Shown: one piece after another, positions 30,262 through 41,050 of the stretch
Layout: each line of letters starts with the position of its first letter
How positions within the stretch are numbered: the first letter of the stretch is position 1
Assembly (NCBI GenBank): GCA_033557465.1
Contig: CM066043.1
Span: 80,258,662 to 80,322,661 of the forward strand
Length of the DNA stretch: 64,000 nucleotides
Direction: 5' to 3'
Source of the DNA: Ichthyophis bannanicus
Lineage: Eukaryota; Chordata; Amphibia; Gymnophiona; Ichthyophiidae
The notes under the pieces: generated by a model
The model's database searches: none
What the model was told of the DNA's origin: nothing
Seen by the model: only the letters and a program-made list of their open reading frames with translations
Made by a program: the position numbers and the translations under genes

Positions 30262-32920
30262 ATATGAATAAAATACAGTTTCTAAAATGCGTGTATGAAA
30301 ATGCTAGAAGTCTAAAAAATAAGATGGGATAGTTAAGACTATATAGCACTAAATGAAAGGGTAGATATGATTGGTATCTCAGAGACATGGTGGAAGGAGT
30401 ACAACAAGTGGGACACTGTGATACCTGGGTACAAACTATATCATAATGATAGAGTGCAACCCTTCCACCAATTTGAGCAGCTCTATGTTAGAGAAGGCAT
30501 TGAGTCACAAAGGATTAAAGGTTTGCAGGAAACAAAATTTGCTGTAGAATCTCTATGGATTGAAATTCCATGTAAAAAGTGGAAGGCAATGGCAGTGGGG
30601 GTGTACTATTGACTACCTGGCCAGAATGAACAAAAGAATGATGAAATGCTCAAAGAAATCAGGGCAGCTAACCAAAGCTACAGCACAGTAATAATAATGG
30701 GTGATTTCAATTACCCCAGTATTGACTGGGTCAGTGTCACAGCCAGACATGCTAAAGAGAGAACGTTTCTAGATGAAATAAATGATTGCTTCTTGGAACA
30801 GCTGGTGCATGAACTGACCAGCGGGGAAGCCATTTTGGACCTAGTCCTTAGTGGAACACCAGATCTGGTGCAAGACATAAGGGTGTTGGGGCCACTTGGC
30901 AATAGTGATCATAGTATCATCGCGTTTGATTTAATTAATGGAGAAGGGATGGTAAGGAAATCCACAGTACTACCTTTTAACTTTCAAAAGGGAGACTATG
31001 ATAAAATGAGGAAAATAGTTAAGAAAAAATTAAAAGCAGTTGCTAAGGTTAAAGACTTAGATCAAGCTTGGGTGTTGTTGAAAAATACTATCTTAGAAGC
31101 CCAAACCAGCTGTATTCCACGCTTTAAGAAAAGTGGAAGGAAGTTCCAAAAACTGCCAGCATGGTTTAAAGGTAAGGTCAGTGAGGCTGTTGCCAAAAAA
31201 GCATCTTTCAGGAAACGGAAAAAAAGAGACAAATGACAAACTGGAACGAACCCAAGCACTGACAAGTTAGATGCAATGCATTAATAAGGCAGGCAAAGAG
31301 AGAATTTGAGCTTGCTGTGGAAGTAAAAACGCACAATAAGGACTTTTTCAAGTACATTTGTAGCAAAAACACTGTGAGCGAGTCAAGTTGGACCAATAGA
31401 TGATAGAGGAGTAAAACAGGCACTAAGACGGGACAAGGCCATAGCAGAGAGTCTGAATGAATTCTTTGCTTCGGTCTTTACTGAGGAAGATGTAGGAATG
31501 TTACTCCTGACTGCAGTGATATTTAAAGGTGATACTGTGGAACAATTGAAAGAAATATCAACATACCGGAAAGATGTATTACAACTATTTGATAAACTGA
31601 AGAGTAGCAAATCACCTGGACCGGATGGTATACATCCAAGGGTGTTGAAAGAACTGTAATATGAGATTGCAGAGCTGCTATTAGTAATCTGTGAACTATT
31701 ACTAATCTGTAACACCTGGGGGATGGCCAATGCAATGCCAATTTTTAAAAAGGATTCCAGAGGTGATCCAGGAAACTACAGATCGGTGAGCCTGATGTAT
31801 CGGGGAAAAAATGGTAGAAACCATCATAAAGAACAAAATTACTCAGCATGTAAATAGTCATGGCTTAATGGGAGACAGCCAACATGGCGTTAGACAAGGA
31901 AGATCTTGTCTTACTAATCTGTTATGTTTTTTTGAAGGTGTGAATAAACAGGTAGAGAAAGGTGAGTCGGTTGATATAGTGTATCTGGACTTTCAGAAAG
32001 CTTTTGACAAGATCCTTCATCAGAGACTTTTGGCAAAACTAAAAAGTCATGGGATAGGAGGCAGTGTACTGTTGTGGATCAGGAACTGGTTAAAAGATAG
32101 AAAGCAGAGGGTAGGGCTAAATGGCAAATTTTCCCAATGGAAAAAGGGTGGAGTACCCCAGGGATCTGTGCTGGGTCTGCTGCTTTTTGACATAATCATA
32201 AATGATCTGGAAAAGGGAATGAGTTAGGTTATCAAATTTGCAGATTACACAAAACCATTTAAAGTTGTTAAAACCCATGAGGATTGTGAAAAATTGCAAG
32301 AGGATCTTGATAAATTGGAAGACTGGGCATCCAAATGGCAGATGAAATTTAATGTGGACAAGTGCAAAGTTATGCACCTAGGAAAGAACAACCCAACCTA
32401 TGGTTACACGATGCAAGGTTCCACATTAGAAACCACCCCCCAGGAAAAATATTTAGGCATCATCATCATGAATAACATGTTAAAACCCTTTACCCAGTGT
32501 GCAGTGGCAGCCAAGAGAGCAAATAGAATGCTAGGTATCATAAGGAAAGGAATGGAAAATAAAACAAAGAATATTATAATACCTCTGTATTGTTCCATAG
32601 TGCAACCACACCTTGAATATTGTGTGCAATTCTGGTCACCGTATCTTAAAAAGGATATAGCGTTATTAGAAAAAGAACAGAGAAGAGCCACCAAAATATT
32701 AAAGGGGCTGGAAGGATACCCCTATGAAGAGAGGCTAAAAAGGTTAGGGCTGTTCAGCCTGGAAAAGAGACAGCTGAGGGAAGATATGATATGTGTAAAT
32801 AAATTAATGAATGGAGTGGAACAGGTAAATGTAGATCAATTGTTTACATCGTCAGAATATAAAAAGACTAGGGGACATGCAATGAAGCTACAGGGTAACC
32901 TATTTAAGGCTACATGTTGA
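30262..32920 (+). pseudogene. CR1-a ORF2 (endonuclease-RT), multiple lesions, mutated catalytic Asp
   Basis: The endonuclease starts Y-E-N-A-R-S-L-K-N-K near 30297 and has I-S-E-T-W, G-D-F-N-Y and S-D-H-S-I-I. The RT has L-D-F-Q-K-A-F-D-K, G-V-P-Q-G-S-V-L-G, then F-A-D-Y where F-A-D-D is expected, so the second catalytic Asp is lost. The end has K-V-M-H-L-G-K-N-N, C-V-Q-F-W-S-P-Y and [11 protein letters not shown], typical of CR1. In-frame stops occur near 30333, 30612, 31236, 31660 and 32227. Confidence 0.88.
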
Positions 32921-33200
32921 GTGAAAACATATTTTCTCTTATTAATCAAACTCTGGAATTTGTTACCGGAGGATGTTGAAAAGCTGTTAGTGTAGCTGGG
33001 TTTAAAAAAGGTTTGGGCAAGTTCCTGGAGGAAAGGTCCATAAATCATTACTAAAGGACCCAGGATATCACTGCTTGACTCAATACAAGCAATGGGAACC
33101 TTTGTCTTTTAGGGCAAACTGCTAGGTACTTGTGACCTAGATTGGCCACCGTTGGAAAGAGGATACTGGGCTTGATGGCATATCTTTTATGTTCTTAAGT

Positions 33201-33454
33201 TGCCTATACATGCTACAACTGAACTCCAGAAGGAATTTCTCTTTGCTACACTGCAAGCAGTACAGTGAGCAAGAGCAGTAAATTTGAGAGACTGAGGTCA
33301 TACTCCATATACTCTGGGCTCGAGTGAGATTCAGGACTGTCATGATAGGCACAAAACTAACTCATTTTGAGAATGTCCCAACAGAACAGAGGAAATGACA
33401 GCAGATAAAGACTAAATAGCCTATACATTCCTTCTATCAAGCTCTATCTCCTTT
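33201..33454. other. Interval between CR1-a and DIRS-4
   Basis: About 250 bp of anonymous sequence. No gene or recognised repeat is visible. It forms the left flank of the DIRS-4 insertion. Confidence 0.4.
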
Positions 33455-33711
33455 AGCCTAGTTAATCACCTGTAACAGGTGTTCTCTGGGGACAGCAGGA
33501 ATCAGTCCTCACATATGGGTGCCGACGGAGCCCTCATGCGGAGCAAATCCCCTGCTTTTAGAGAAAGCCTTTGGAAGTTGCCATCACGCATGCGTGGTCC
33601 CCTTCCCACCCAAGGGTGCCATCTTGCTCAGTCAAATGACACAGCTAAAAAGACGGCAAAAAGAACAAAAATAATAATAGGACTGCAACTCCAAGAGGAG
33701 GAGAGAGGGTC

Positions 33712-33793
33712 GTGAGGACTGATTCCTGCTGTGCCCAGGTGAGTAACTATGCTTTCTCCGGGAACAAGCAGGAAGTCAGTCCTCACATATGGG
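33712..33793. repeat. DIRS-4 ICR, partly deleted
   Basis: It combines the complements of both termini, but the half matching the 3' end lacks the gagaacacctgttac portion. The half matching the 5' end (TTCTCCGGGAACAAGCAGG) is intact. The deletion would impair regeneration of complete ends. Confidence 0.8.
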
Positions 33794-33844
33794 ACTCCCC
33801 AGCTATAGGCTACCGAGAACCCACAGCTGAAAAATAGGCTCCCT

Positions 33845-34990
33845 CTACAAGAGCCGCAAGCAGCCAACTAAGAGAAATTCAACTAAGAGAATAGCACTCC
33901 GGTAGCCTGACACAGAAGGGTCAGAAGGCATCAGTTGCCTAGATCTCGAAAAGGTTACGTCGGAAGGCATCAGTTGCCTAGATCTCGAAAAGGTTACGGA
34001 GTACAGCCTGGCTGAAAGCAGTGTCCTGTCAGGACTCCCTATCCAGGCAATAATGGGTTTCAAAAGTCTGACCCGAAGACCAGGTAGCAGCCCGGCAGAT
34101 GTCTGCCAGTGGAAATGAGCCACTGATGCTGCCATGGCCCTGACCTGATGGGCCGTAACACGACCCTCCATCCAAAGCTTGGCTGCCCTGTATGCCCAGG
34201 CAATATAGTCTGCTACCCAGGTGGACAGCATAGGCTTGGAAACAGCTATCCCCAGCTTACTTGGGTCATAGGATATGAAGAGCTGAGAAGCCTTTCTATG
34301 TGCTTGTGTATGCTGGATATAGAAGGCCAACACCCTCTTACAGTCCAGGGTATGCAGTACTGTCTCTGCCCGACTGGCATACAGCCTGGGGAAAAAGGTA
34401 GGCAGCACTACCACCTGGTTGAGGTGGAATGAGGAGACCACTTTCGGAAGGAACTTGGGATGCGTGCAAAGCACTACCCGGTTCCTATAGAACCTTGTGT
34501 CAGGCCTTTCTGACACAAGGGCCTGAAGCTCACTCACCCGCCGAGCCGACGTGAGTGCCACTAAGAAAACCACCTTCCAAGAGAGGTAGCAGAGATAGCA
34601 GGTCGCCATCGGCTCAAAAGGCGGCTGAGTAAGCTGCCCTAAAACCACATTCAGATCCCATTCGGTCGCCGGAGGGCGAACCAGAGGTTTCAAAAGAAGC
34701 AGGCCTCTCAAAAACCGAGAAACCAAGGGATGGGCAGAGAGGGGCTTCTCCTTCACTGGGAAGTGGTTCGCCACAAGGGCACTGAGGTGCACTCTGACAG
34801 AGTTGGACTTGAGGCCCAAATTCAAGAGGTGGAGAAGGTACTGTAAAACCACTCCAACCTGGCAGGAGAAAGGATCCACACCCTGCCCCTCACACCAAGC
34901 CCCAAACCTGCGCCACTTTAAGGCGTAGGCCCTTCTAGTCGACAGCCTCCTTGAGGCCAGCAAGACTTCTTCAATATCGAGAGGAGCAGA
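33845..34990 (-). pseudogene. DIRS-4 tyrosine recombinase, frameshifted before the Tyr
   Basis: YR with S-R-R-L-S-T-R-R-A-Y, the catalytic Arg in T-S-A-R-R-V-S-E and H-Q-V-R. After S-V-A-H-F-H a small deletion (plus strand near 34110) shifts the frame, so the C-R-A-A-T-W and H-Y-C-L blocks with the nucleophilic Tyr are read out of frame. The frame continues to 33845 through a 39-bp tandem duplication that repeats V-T-F-S-R-S-R-Q-L-M-P-S-D. Confidence 0.88.
33921..33998. repeat. 39-bp tandem duplication at the YR 3' end of DIRS-4
   Basis: Two near-identical adjacent units, each containing ggcatcagttgcctagatct and ending gaaaaggttacg, correspond to 13 codons repeated. Other copies have a single unit. 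Confidence 0.85.
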
Positions 34991-35154
34991 GCGAGCATCA
35001 CCCTTTCAGCAGCCATGCTATCAGGTTGAGGGAGCTGAGGTTGGGGTTCAGGAGAACGCCCCCTTCCTGGGACAGGAGGCTTGGGGATGACCCCAGAGGA
35101 ATGAGGGCCCTCCACCGCTAGCTGAAGCAGAAGTGGAAACCAGGGCTGCCTCGG

Positions 35155-36700
35155 TCACCGTGGGGCTACAAGGATGACCGAGGCCTTGTCCTGGAGGATC
35201 TTGGCCACCAGAGGAAACGCATACAGGAGGCCTACAGACCATGATCTCAGAAAAGTATCGCCGGCCACCCTGTGCAGGTGTGGCTGCCTGGAGCAGAACC
35301 AGGGCAACTGGTGATTGGCCAGACTCACAAACAAGTCCATCACCAGCTGTCCCCAAGTTTGGAAAAGCCAATTGGCTACCTCACAGTCCAATTGCCACTC
35401 GTGAGGATGGAGAATCCTGCTTAGCCTATCAGCTAACCAGTTGTTCTGGTCCGGCAGATAGACAACCCGAAGATGAATGCCATGCTGGGCTGCAAACCAG
35501 CACAGAGCCAGGGTTTCCTGACATAGGAGACAGGACCCCGTTCCACCCTGCTTGTTCACATAGAACATGGCGGCCTGGTTGTCTGTCTGTATCAAGACCG
35601 TTTCATGGGCCAGGATCTGCCTGAAAACTCCCAGGGCCAGGCGGATGGCATGGAGCTCCAAGAAATTGATCTGTTTGTGCTCACTCGGTCAGGGACCACA
35701 CTCCCTGAGTATGGAAACCCTGGCAATGGGCCCCCCCCCCCCAGCCCAGCAGGGACGCATCCATGGTAAGGATCCTCATGTGTAGAGGAGCCTGGAAAGG
35801 CATTCCCGCCTCCAAGTGAAGTGGCTGAAGACACCAGTCCAGGGACCCTACCAGCTGCCTGTACACACTGTGATCCTGTCCCTGAGGCACCACCGAGCAG
35901 TCTGCATGTGGAGGCAGGCATCTGGGGGTCACATGGACCGTGGAAGCCATGTGCCTGAGGCAGCGCAGAAATTGTCTTGCTGACACTATGGACCTGTGAC
36001 TCACCTGACCTGCCACAGCCAGAAGCCTGCTTGCCCTGTCTGCAGGTAGATAGGCTCTTGCCTGAAGGGTGTTGAGCCTAGCCCCAATGAACTCCAGCTG
36101 CTGAGTTGGAGCGAGGCTGGACTTGGGGTAGTTGATCACAAACCCTAGATGCTGCAGCACTTGGATGGTGCGAGACGTGGACTTCGCTGGCTGAAGTGCC
36201 TCTGACGAGCCAGTCGTCTAGGTAGGGGAAGACAAAGACCCCTTGGAGCCTGAGAAAGGCGGCGACCACTGCCAGGCACTTTGTGAAGTGAATACCCTGG
36301 GGGCCGAGGCCAGGTCAAAGGTAAGTATCCTGTACTGGTAGTGATTCCCCCCCTACCACAAAGCGCAGATACTGCCTGTGGTCTGGATGTGTGTGTGTGT
36401 ATATATGCATCTTTTTGATCTAAGGAGCATAGCCAGTCTCCCTGGTGGAGGTAAGGCAGCAATATTCCAAGGGAGAGCATCTTGAACTTCTCCCTCACCA
36501 AGAACTTGTTTAGGTTGCACAGGTCGAGGAGGGGCCTGAGGCCTCCTGTTCTCTTTGGTACCAGAAAGCACCGGTTCCACTGCCTGATCCTCGAGAAGAC
36601 CCACCAACTCCTTCAGCAGAAGATCCCGGTGAAGGGGAGACCTGAGGGGCTCTCCTGAGAAGTAAGAAGGCGGCACCTGGGCTATGTGAAGAAGGTAGCC
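35155..36700 (-). pseudogene. DIRS-4 RT-RNase H, multiple frameshifts
   Basis: Pieces in different frames: P-S-Y-F-S-G-E-P-L-R-S-P-L-H (36676), S-L-D-Q-K-D-A-Y (motif A, Leu to Gln), Y-L-D-D-W-L-V-R (36200) and R-I-L-T-M-D-A-S-L-L-G-W-G for RNase H. Next comes Q-T-D-N-Q-A-A-M-F-Y-V-N. One shift sits in a GT/TA microsatellite (36390-36410) and another in a C/G run (35730-35741), both typical slippage sites. No full frame remains. Confidence 0.87.
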
Positions 36701-36853
36701 CTCCCGGACTACCTGTAAGGCCCAGGCATCAGTGGTAATGGCTGCCCCCCCATGGGCATACAGGTAAAGCCTGGCATCTGTGGGAAGAGGGGCCTGCTGT
36801 AGGAGTCAAAAGCCACTGACAGGCTGGGCCTGTGCCTGGGGTTTGGGGGCTTT

Positions 36854-38676
36854 CTATTTACGCGGGCCATGCCCCTGTCCCTTGGCCTGCTGCCCCTGTT
36901 GGGGAGCTGGGGAGGCCTGAAAATGGGGGTAGCTTCGGTAAGCAGCACCCTTCCTCGGGTAAAAGGACTTTTTACCCGAGCCCTTCTTGCGAGAAGGGGC
37001 AGAGGTCTTCTTGGAGAGCAGTGTCCTTGTCATGTACTCAGTCTCCAGTTCTGTGGCCTTGTTGGTCATGGGTTTGCCAAAGAGGTTCTCCCCCTGGCAT
37101 GGGACATCGACCAACTTGTCCTGAACCCACTGTTCGAGGTCCGACGACTGCAGCCATGCCTGGCGGTGTGCACCGATGCCAGCCGCGGCTACCCAGGCTG
37201 CCGACTCAAACCCGTCATAGGCCACTCGAGACATTAAAACTTCGAGCACTCATGGACGGCTGTGGACAGGCTCTGAAAGCACTGCAAAGGCCCCTCGGAG
37301 AGACCAGCCGAGAACCCAGCGAGTTCCTTCGCCAGGTCCCTCAGGTACATGCCCATGTACAGCTGGTAGGCCTGGATTTGACAAGTCAGCATTGAACCCT
37401 GGAAGCACTTCCTGCCGAGAGCATCCAAGTTGCAGGCCTCCCTGCCAGGAGGCACCGAGGAGTGCGTCTTCTGGCTCTTCAGCCTGTGCATGGCCGATTC
37501 CACAACCATGGAGTTGTGCGGCAGTTGTGACTTTTGATGACCAGCACCGACGCCAGTGTCTCCCACATGCTGAGCATCAGTCGTTCCAGGATCGGAGGCA
37601 GGGGTACAGTAAGGGCCTCCCAAAGGGGGGCCTCATACTGTAGGATCTCGAGCTCGTCGGCTCGAGGATCCTCCTTGGATTCCATGAGGAACACCAAAGC
37701 CTTAGACATATCCTTCTTGAAGTCCAAGAACCTCGTGTCCTCCAGAGGGGACCTTCTCCGAGGCTCAGATTCTGGGGAAGCAGATGGGACATCCCTGTGC
37801 AGACAGGTGTCCGGGGACTCCTCGTCCTCCGTTTCCCACGCCGATACCTCTGAGGAGGAATCAGAGGCGGGGGGCTCTGGCGCCGACTGCCCCGACTCCG
37901 ACGACCTCGGTCCCGAACAGGAGGCTGAGTGGGACCTCAGCCGAGGATCGACTCGAGTCTGAAAGGTCTCAAGGATCAGCTCGGCGGCCTCCGTGGTCGA
38001 CTTTGATGTCAAGGCTCCGGTGGTCGGGGCGGAGGAACCGGACAGACCGGCAATCAGTGCCAGCTGCTGCTCCATGAAGGCAGTAAAACTGCGTTCCAAG
38101 GCCACTATTCTGGACTTGAGTCTGGAAGGCTCCGCAGCCATCGGCTCGGGCCCTGACACGGTCGGGTCCAATGCCGGTTCCCCTGGAGGGGAGTCCTCAA
38201 CGAGGACAGTTGTTACCTGCCTCGGCTGATCCATCTCCCGATGAGGAACCTTTGCTAGGCGCTCCTTCTGCGAAGATCCTGGCTGGCACTCAGGACTCTG
38301 CGACAGGCCTGGGGAGGAGGCGGGTCACTCGGAGTCATCCAGAGATACCGCTTTCAAGGATTTCTTCTTCCTCTTGTATTCCCTCGAAGGAGACCCCCTC
38401 TCTGAGGAACCTCGACGCTGCTTGGGCTCGGAGTGCTCCCCCCGAGACATAGAGGCCTCAGACGAGGTCCAGGCTCTCGAAGGCAAGGTCTCAAAAAAAT
38501 TCCTATCATGCTGCTGCGGGCAGCTCTTCAGGGCCTTAGAGGACTTTTTCCTACATGGGCCGCAGACCAATGGATCATGGTCGGGCCCAAGGCACCAGCA
38601 GACAGCAGTCATGCGTATCGATGAGGGACATAAGTTTCACACACAGAATGCATTTTTTAAACCCGCTGGTAGCCAT
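36854..38676 (-). pseudogene. DIRS-4 gag, multiple frameshifts
   Basis: The start ATG is at 38676 (M-A-T-S-G-F-K-K-C). The Cys/His cluster is split by a frameshift between D-C-C-L and C-L-G-P-D-H. The Ser/Arg-rich middle and the conserved C-terminal half follow in at least three frames (37479-38234, 37234-37623, 36854-37249), ending in the basic G-S-G-K-K-S-F-Y-P-R-K tail and P-R-K at 36854. Confidence 0.86.
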
Positions 38677-39062
38677 CGGGGGAAAAAGGGCCCCCGCAAG
38701 GTCAAAGACCCGGGCTGCCAATGAAAAAGAAAAAAGGGCGCGAACGCAAGTCACGAAGGACAAAAAACAGAGACGGACTTGATACCGGTGTACCGAGCTG
38801 AAGGCAGGAAGAGGAACCGGTGTCGACCAGTTGACGAAAAGAGAAAAGTTAAACTTTTTTCACAGGGACTACGTCCAAAGGGCTCCGTGGAAAAAAGGAG
38901 ACTGAGCAAGATGGCACCCTTGGGTAGGAAGGGGACCATGCATGCGTGATGGCAACTCCCAAAGGCTCTCTCTGAAAGCTGGAGGTTTGCTCCACACGAG
39001 GGCTCTGTCAGTGCTGACATCATCCATATGTGAGGACTGACTTCCTGCTTGTTCCCGGAGAA

Positions 39063-39493
39063 CCTTGTGTGTGCTTTTGCTATGCTTTCTTGGATTAAAA
39101 TACAATAACAGATCTAGTAGAAAGGCCAGTCACAACCTGCTAGCAGTCCCAGCCACATTCTCTTGCTCCACCTCCAGCAGAGCCTTCTCATTCTATGCAC
39201 CCACTATCTGGGACTCCCTCCCCCTAGAAATTCATTCATTAACTGACGCTGGAGAGTTTCGCCGCAAACTCAAGACACAGCTGTTCTTGGAACATTTTGG
39301 ATCTACCACTTAGACTCCTACCAACCTCACCCCCCATATATTTGTATCACACCATGTATAATAGTCTCCCCCCACTGCCTGTTAAGCTCAATGTTAAATG
39401 TTACAAGTTATTTTCTTGTTAACTTGTTTAACCCGCTATTGACTATATTCCGTGCAGTGATTCACGTTCTTGTTCCTTGTGCACTGCTGTGAC
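39063..39493 (+). mobile_element. L2-like LINE 3' fragment (left of DIRS-5)
   Basis: The plus-strand frame at about 39105-39313 encodes the C-terminal tail of an L2/CR1-group LINE RT (R-A-F-S-F-Y-A-P-T-I-W-D-S-L-P-L, then F-R-R-K-L-K-T-Q-L-F). It is followed by a 3'UTR cut at 39493 by DIRS-5; the last bases of the LINE continue at 45264-45305 with a (TAAA)n tail. It is 5'-truncated next to DIRS-4. Confidence 0.75.
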
Positions 39494-39728
39494 AGCACAA
39501 TTACTTACCTGTAACAGGTGATCTCTGGGAACAGCAGGAATTAGTCCTCACATATGGGTACGTCGGTACCGACGGAGCCTGCGCGGGAATGCTCCCCAGC
39601 TTCCCAGAATGAAAGCTTTTGGGGCATCCCACAGCGCATGCGCGCTGCCTTCCTGCCTTTCCTACTAACTCTCCTCAGTTCAAGTTTAAAGCTGAGCCAA
39701 GAGAGACAGAGAAAAGGAAAGACAAAGA

Positions 39729-39751
39729 GAGAGAGAGAGAGAGAGAGAGAT
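39729..39751. repeat. (GA)n microsatellite
   Basis: About eleven GA units just inside the 3' ITR of DIRS-5, between ITR and ICR. Confidence 0.9.
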
Positions 39752-39777
39752 ACAACTCCTAGGGGAGGTGGGTGGGT

Positions 39778-39874
39778 TGTGAGGACTAATTGCTGCTGTT
39801 CCCAGAGATCACCTGTTACAGGTAGGTAACTGTGCTATCTCCAGGAACAAGCAGGAATAAGTCCTCACATATGG
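39778..39874. repeat. DIRS-5 ICR
   Basis: Joins the complements of the two ends, with the junction read as GTGCT|ATCTCCAGG on the plus strand. It contains CACCTGTTACAGGT and the CAGGAATAAGTCCTCACATA block of the 5' end. It has small differences from the actual right end (AGCACAATTACTTACC versus AGCACAGTTACCTACC on the complementary strand). Confidence 0.88.
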
Positions 39875-39986
39875 GGACTCCCTAGCTAAGATGCCTGGGA
39901 GATCCCCAAGGGTATGAGACCCTGAAAGGTTCCTCGTCTTCCTATGGATCTCAGGCATCCATTCAGGGAAGGAGGGCAGGAGTTGT

Positions 39987-41050
39987 TCAAGAATGGACCA
40001 GGTGTCTGAGGACAGCCTGACCAAACAAGGCATCCCGGCGGGAGTCCTTGTCCAAACAGTAATGGGCTGTGAAGGTATGAACCGAGGCCCAGGTGGCTGC
40101 TCGACAGATCTGATCGATGGACACAGAATGAAGATGAGCCATAGAGGTGGCCATGGCCCTCACATTGTGAGCTGTGACATGGCCCTCCAGAGAAAGGTTC
40201 TTACTCTGGTAAGCAAAAGAAATACACTGAGCAATCCAATTGGACAGTGTTCTTTTAGAGACTGGAAGTCCTAGATGAGAAGGATCAAAAGCAACAAAAA
40301 GCTGGGAAGACTTTCTATGTTGCTGTGTCCTGTGTTTGTAAAAAGCAAGAGCTCTTTTACAATCTAGAGTATGAAGGTTCCTCTCTGCAGTGGATGCATG
40401 AGGAGCTGGAAAAAAAAGACAGGTAAATATACCTCTTGATTAAGATGAAAAGGTGAGACCACTTTAGGCATAAAGTGAGGATTTGTCCTAAGGACTACCT
40501 TATCATGATGGAACCTTGTATAAGGTGGATTAGCCACTAAGACCTGCAGTTCACTGATGCGGCGAGCAGAAGTGATTGCAATAAGGAAAATAACCTTCCA
40601 GGAAAGAAATTTCAAGGAGGTAGTGGCTAAGGGTTCAAAAGGTGGCTTCATAAGCTGACCAAGAACCAAATTTAAATCCCATGCCACCAGAGGAGGTCGA
40701 ATGGGAGGTTTAGTTAAGGTTAGGCCTCTCATGAATCTTGCAATAAGAGGATGAGAGGAAACAGGTTGTCCATTGATAGGCTTAAGGGATGCTGCAATAG
40801 CACTTAAATGGACCCTTACTGAATTAGTCTTAAGGCCTGCATTGGAAAGATGCAGGAGATATTCTAATAGAGAATTCAGAGGAAGTGCCAGAGGGTCAAG
40901 ACCCTTTTGAGCACACCAAATGGAAAATCTCTTCCATTTAAAAGCATAGGAACGCCTAGTGGAAGGTTTCCTGGAAGCATGAAGGATATCCTTCACTTGT
41001 TGCGAAAGATTGAAGTCTTGAAGGTCTAGGCCTTCAGTAACCAAGCTCTG
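39987..41050 (-). pseudogene. DIRS-5 tyrosine recombinase, one frameshift
   Basis: YR with S-R-K-P-S-T-R-R-S-Y, T-S-A-R-R-I-S-E (catalytic Arg), H-N-V-R, T-W-A-S (Trp position) and H-Y-C-L (nucleophilic Tyr), ending before the stop at 39987-39989. A slip in a T8 run (plus-strand A-run near 40410-40417) shifts the frame, so the upstream frame ends at 40364. All catalytic residues remain in the DNA. The upstream frame stays open across RT-RNase H in the -1 register, as in DIRS-2. Confidence 0.88.

Larger units (their letters stand above)
28871..33200 (+). mobile_element. CR1-a: long CR1 LINE, decayed
   Basis: A plus-strand CR1 with ORF1 remnants (about 29200-29950) and ORF2 (about 30262-32920). 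Its 3'UTR ends near 33200 in the tail shared with CR1-b. The 5' limit is uncertain and may include the tandem array from 28004. It is longer than most CR1 copies, which are heavily 5'-truncated. Both ORFs carry several stops and frameshifts. Confidence 0.85.
33455..39062 (-). mobile_element. DIRS-4: full-length but decayed family A DIRS
   Basis: A 5.6-kb minus-strand element. The right ITR and extension (33455-33640) begin AGCCTAG, and the left ITR (38905-39062) ends CCCGGAGAA. The ICR is at 33712-33793. Gene order on the minus strand is gag (36854-38676), RT-RNase H (35155-36700), YR (33845-34990). All three are broken by several indels. The element is clearly older than DIRS-2. Confidence 0.9.
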
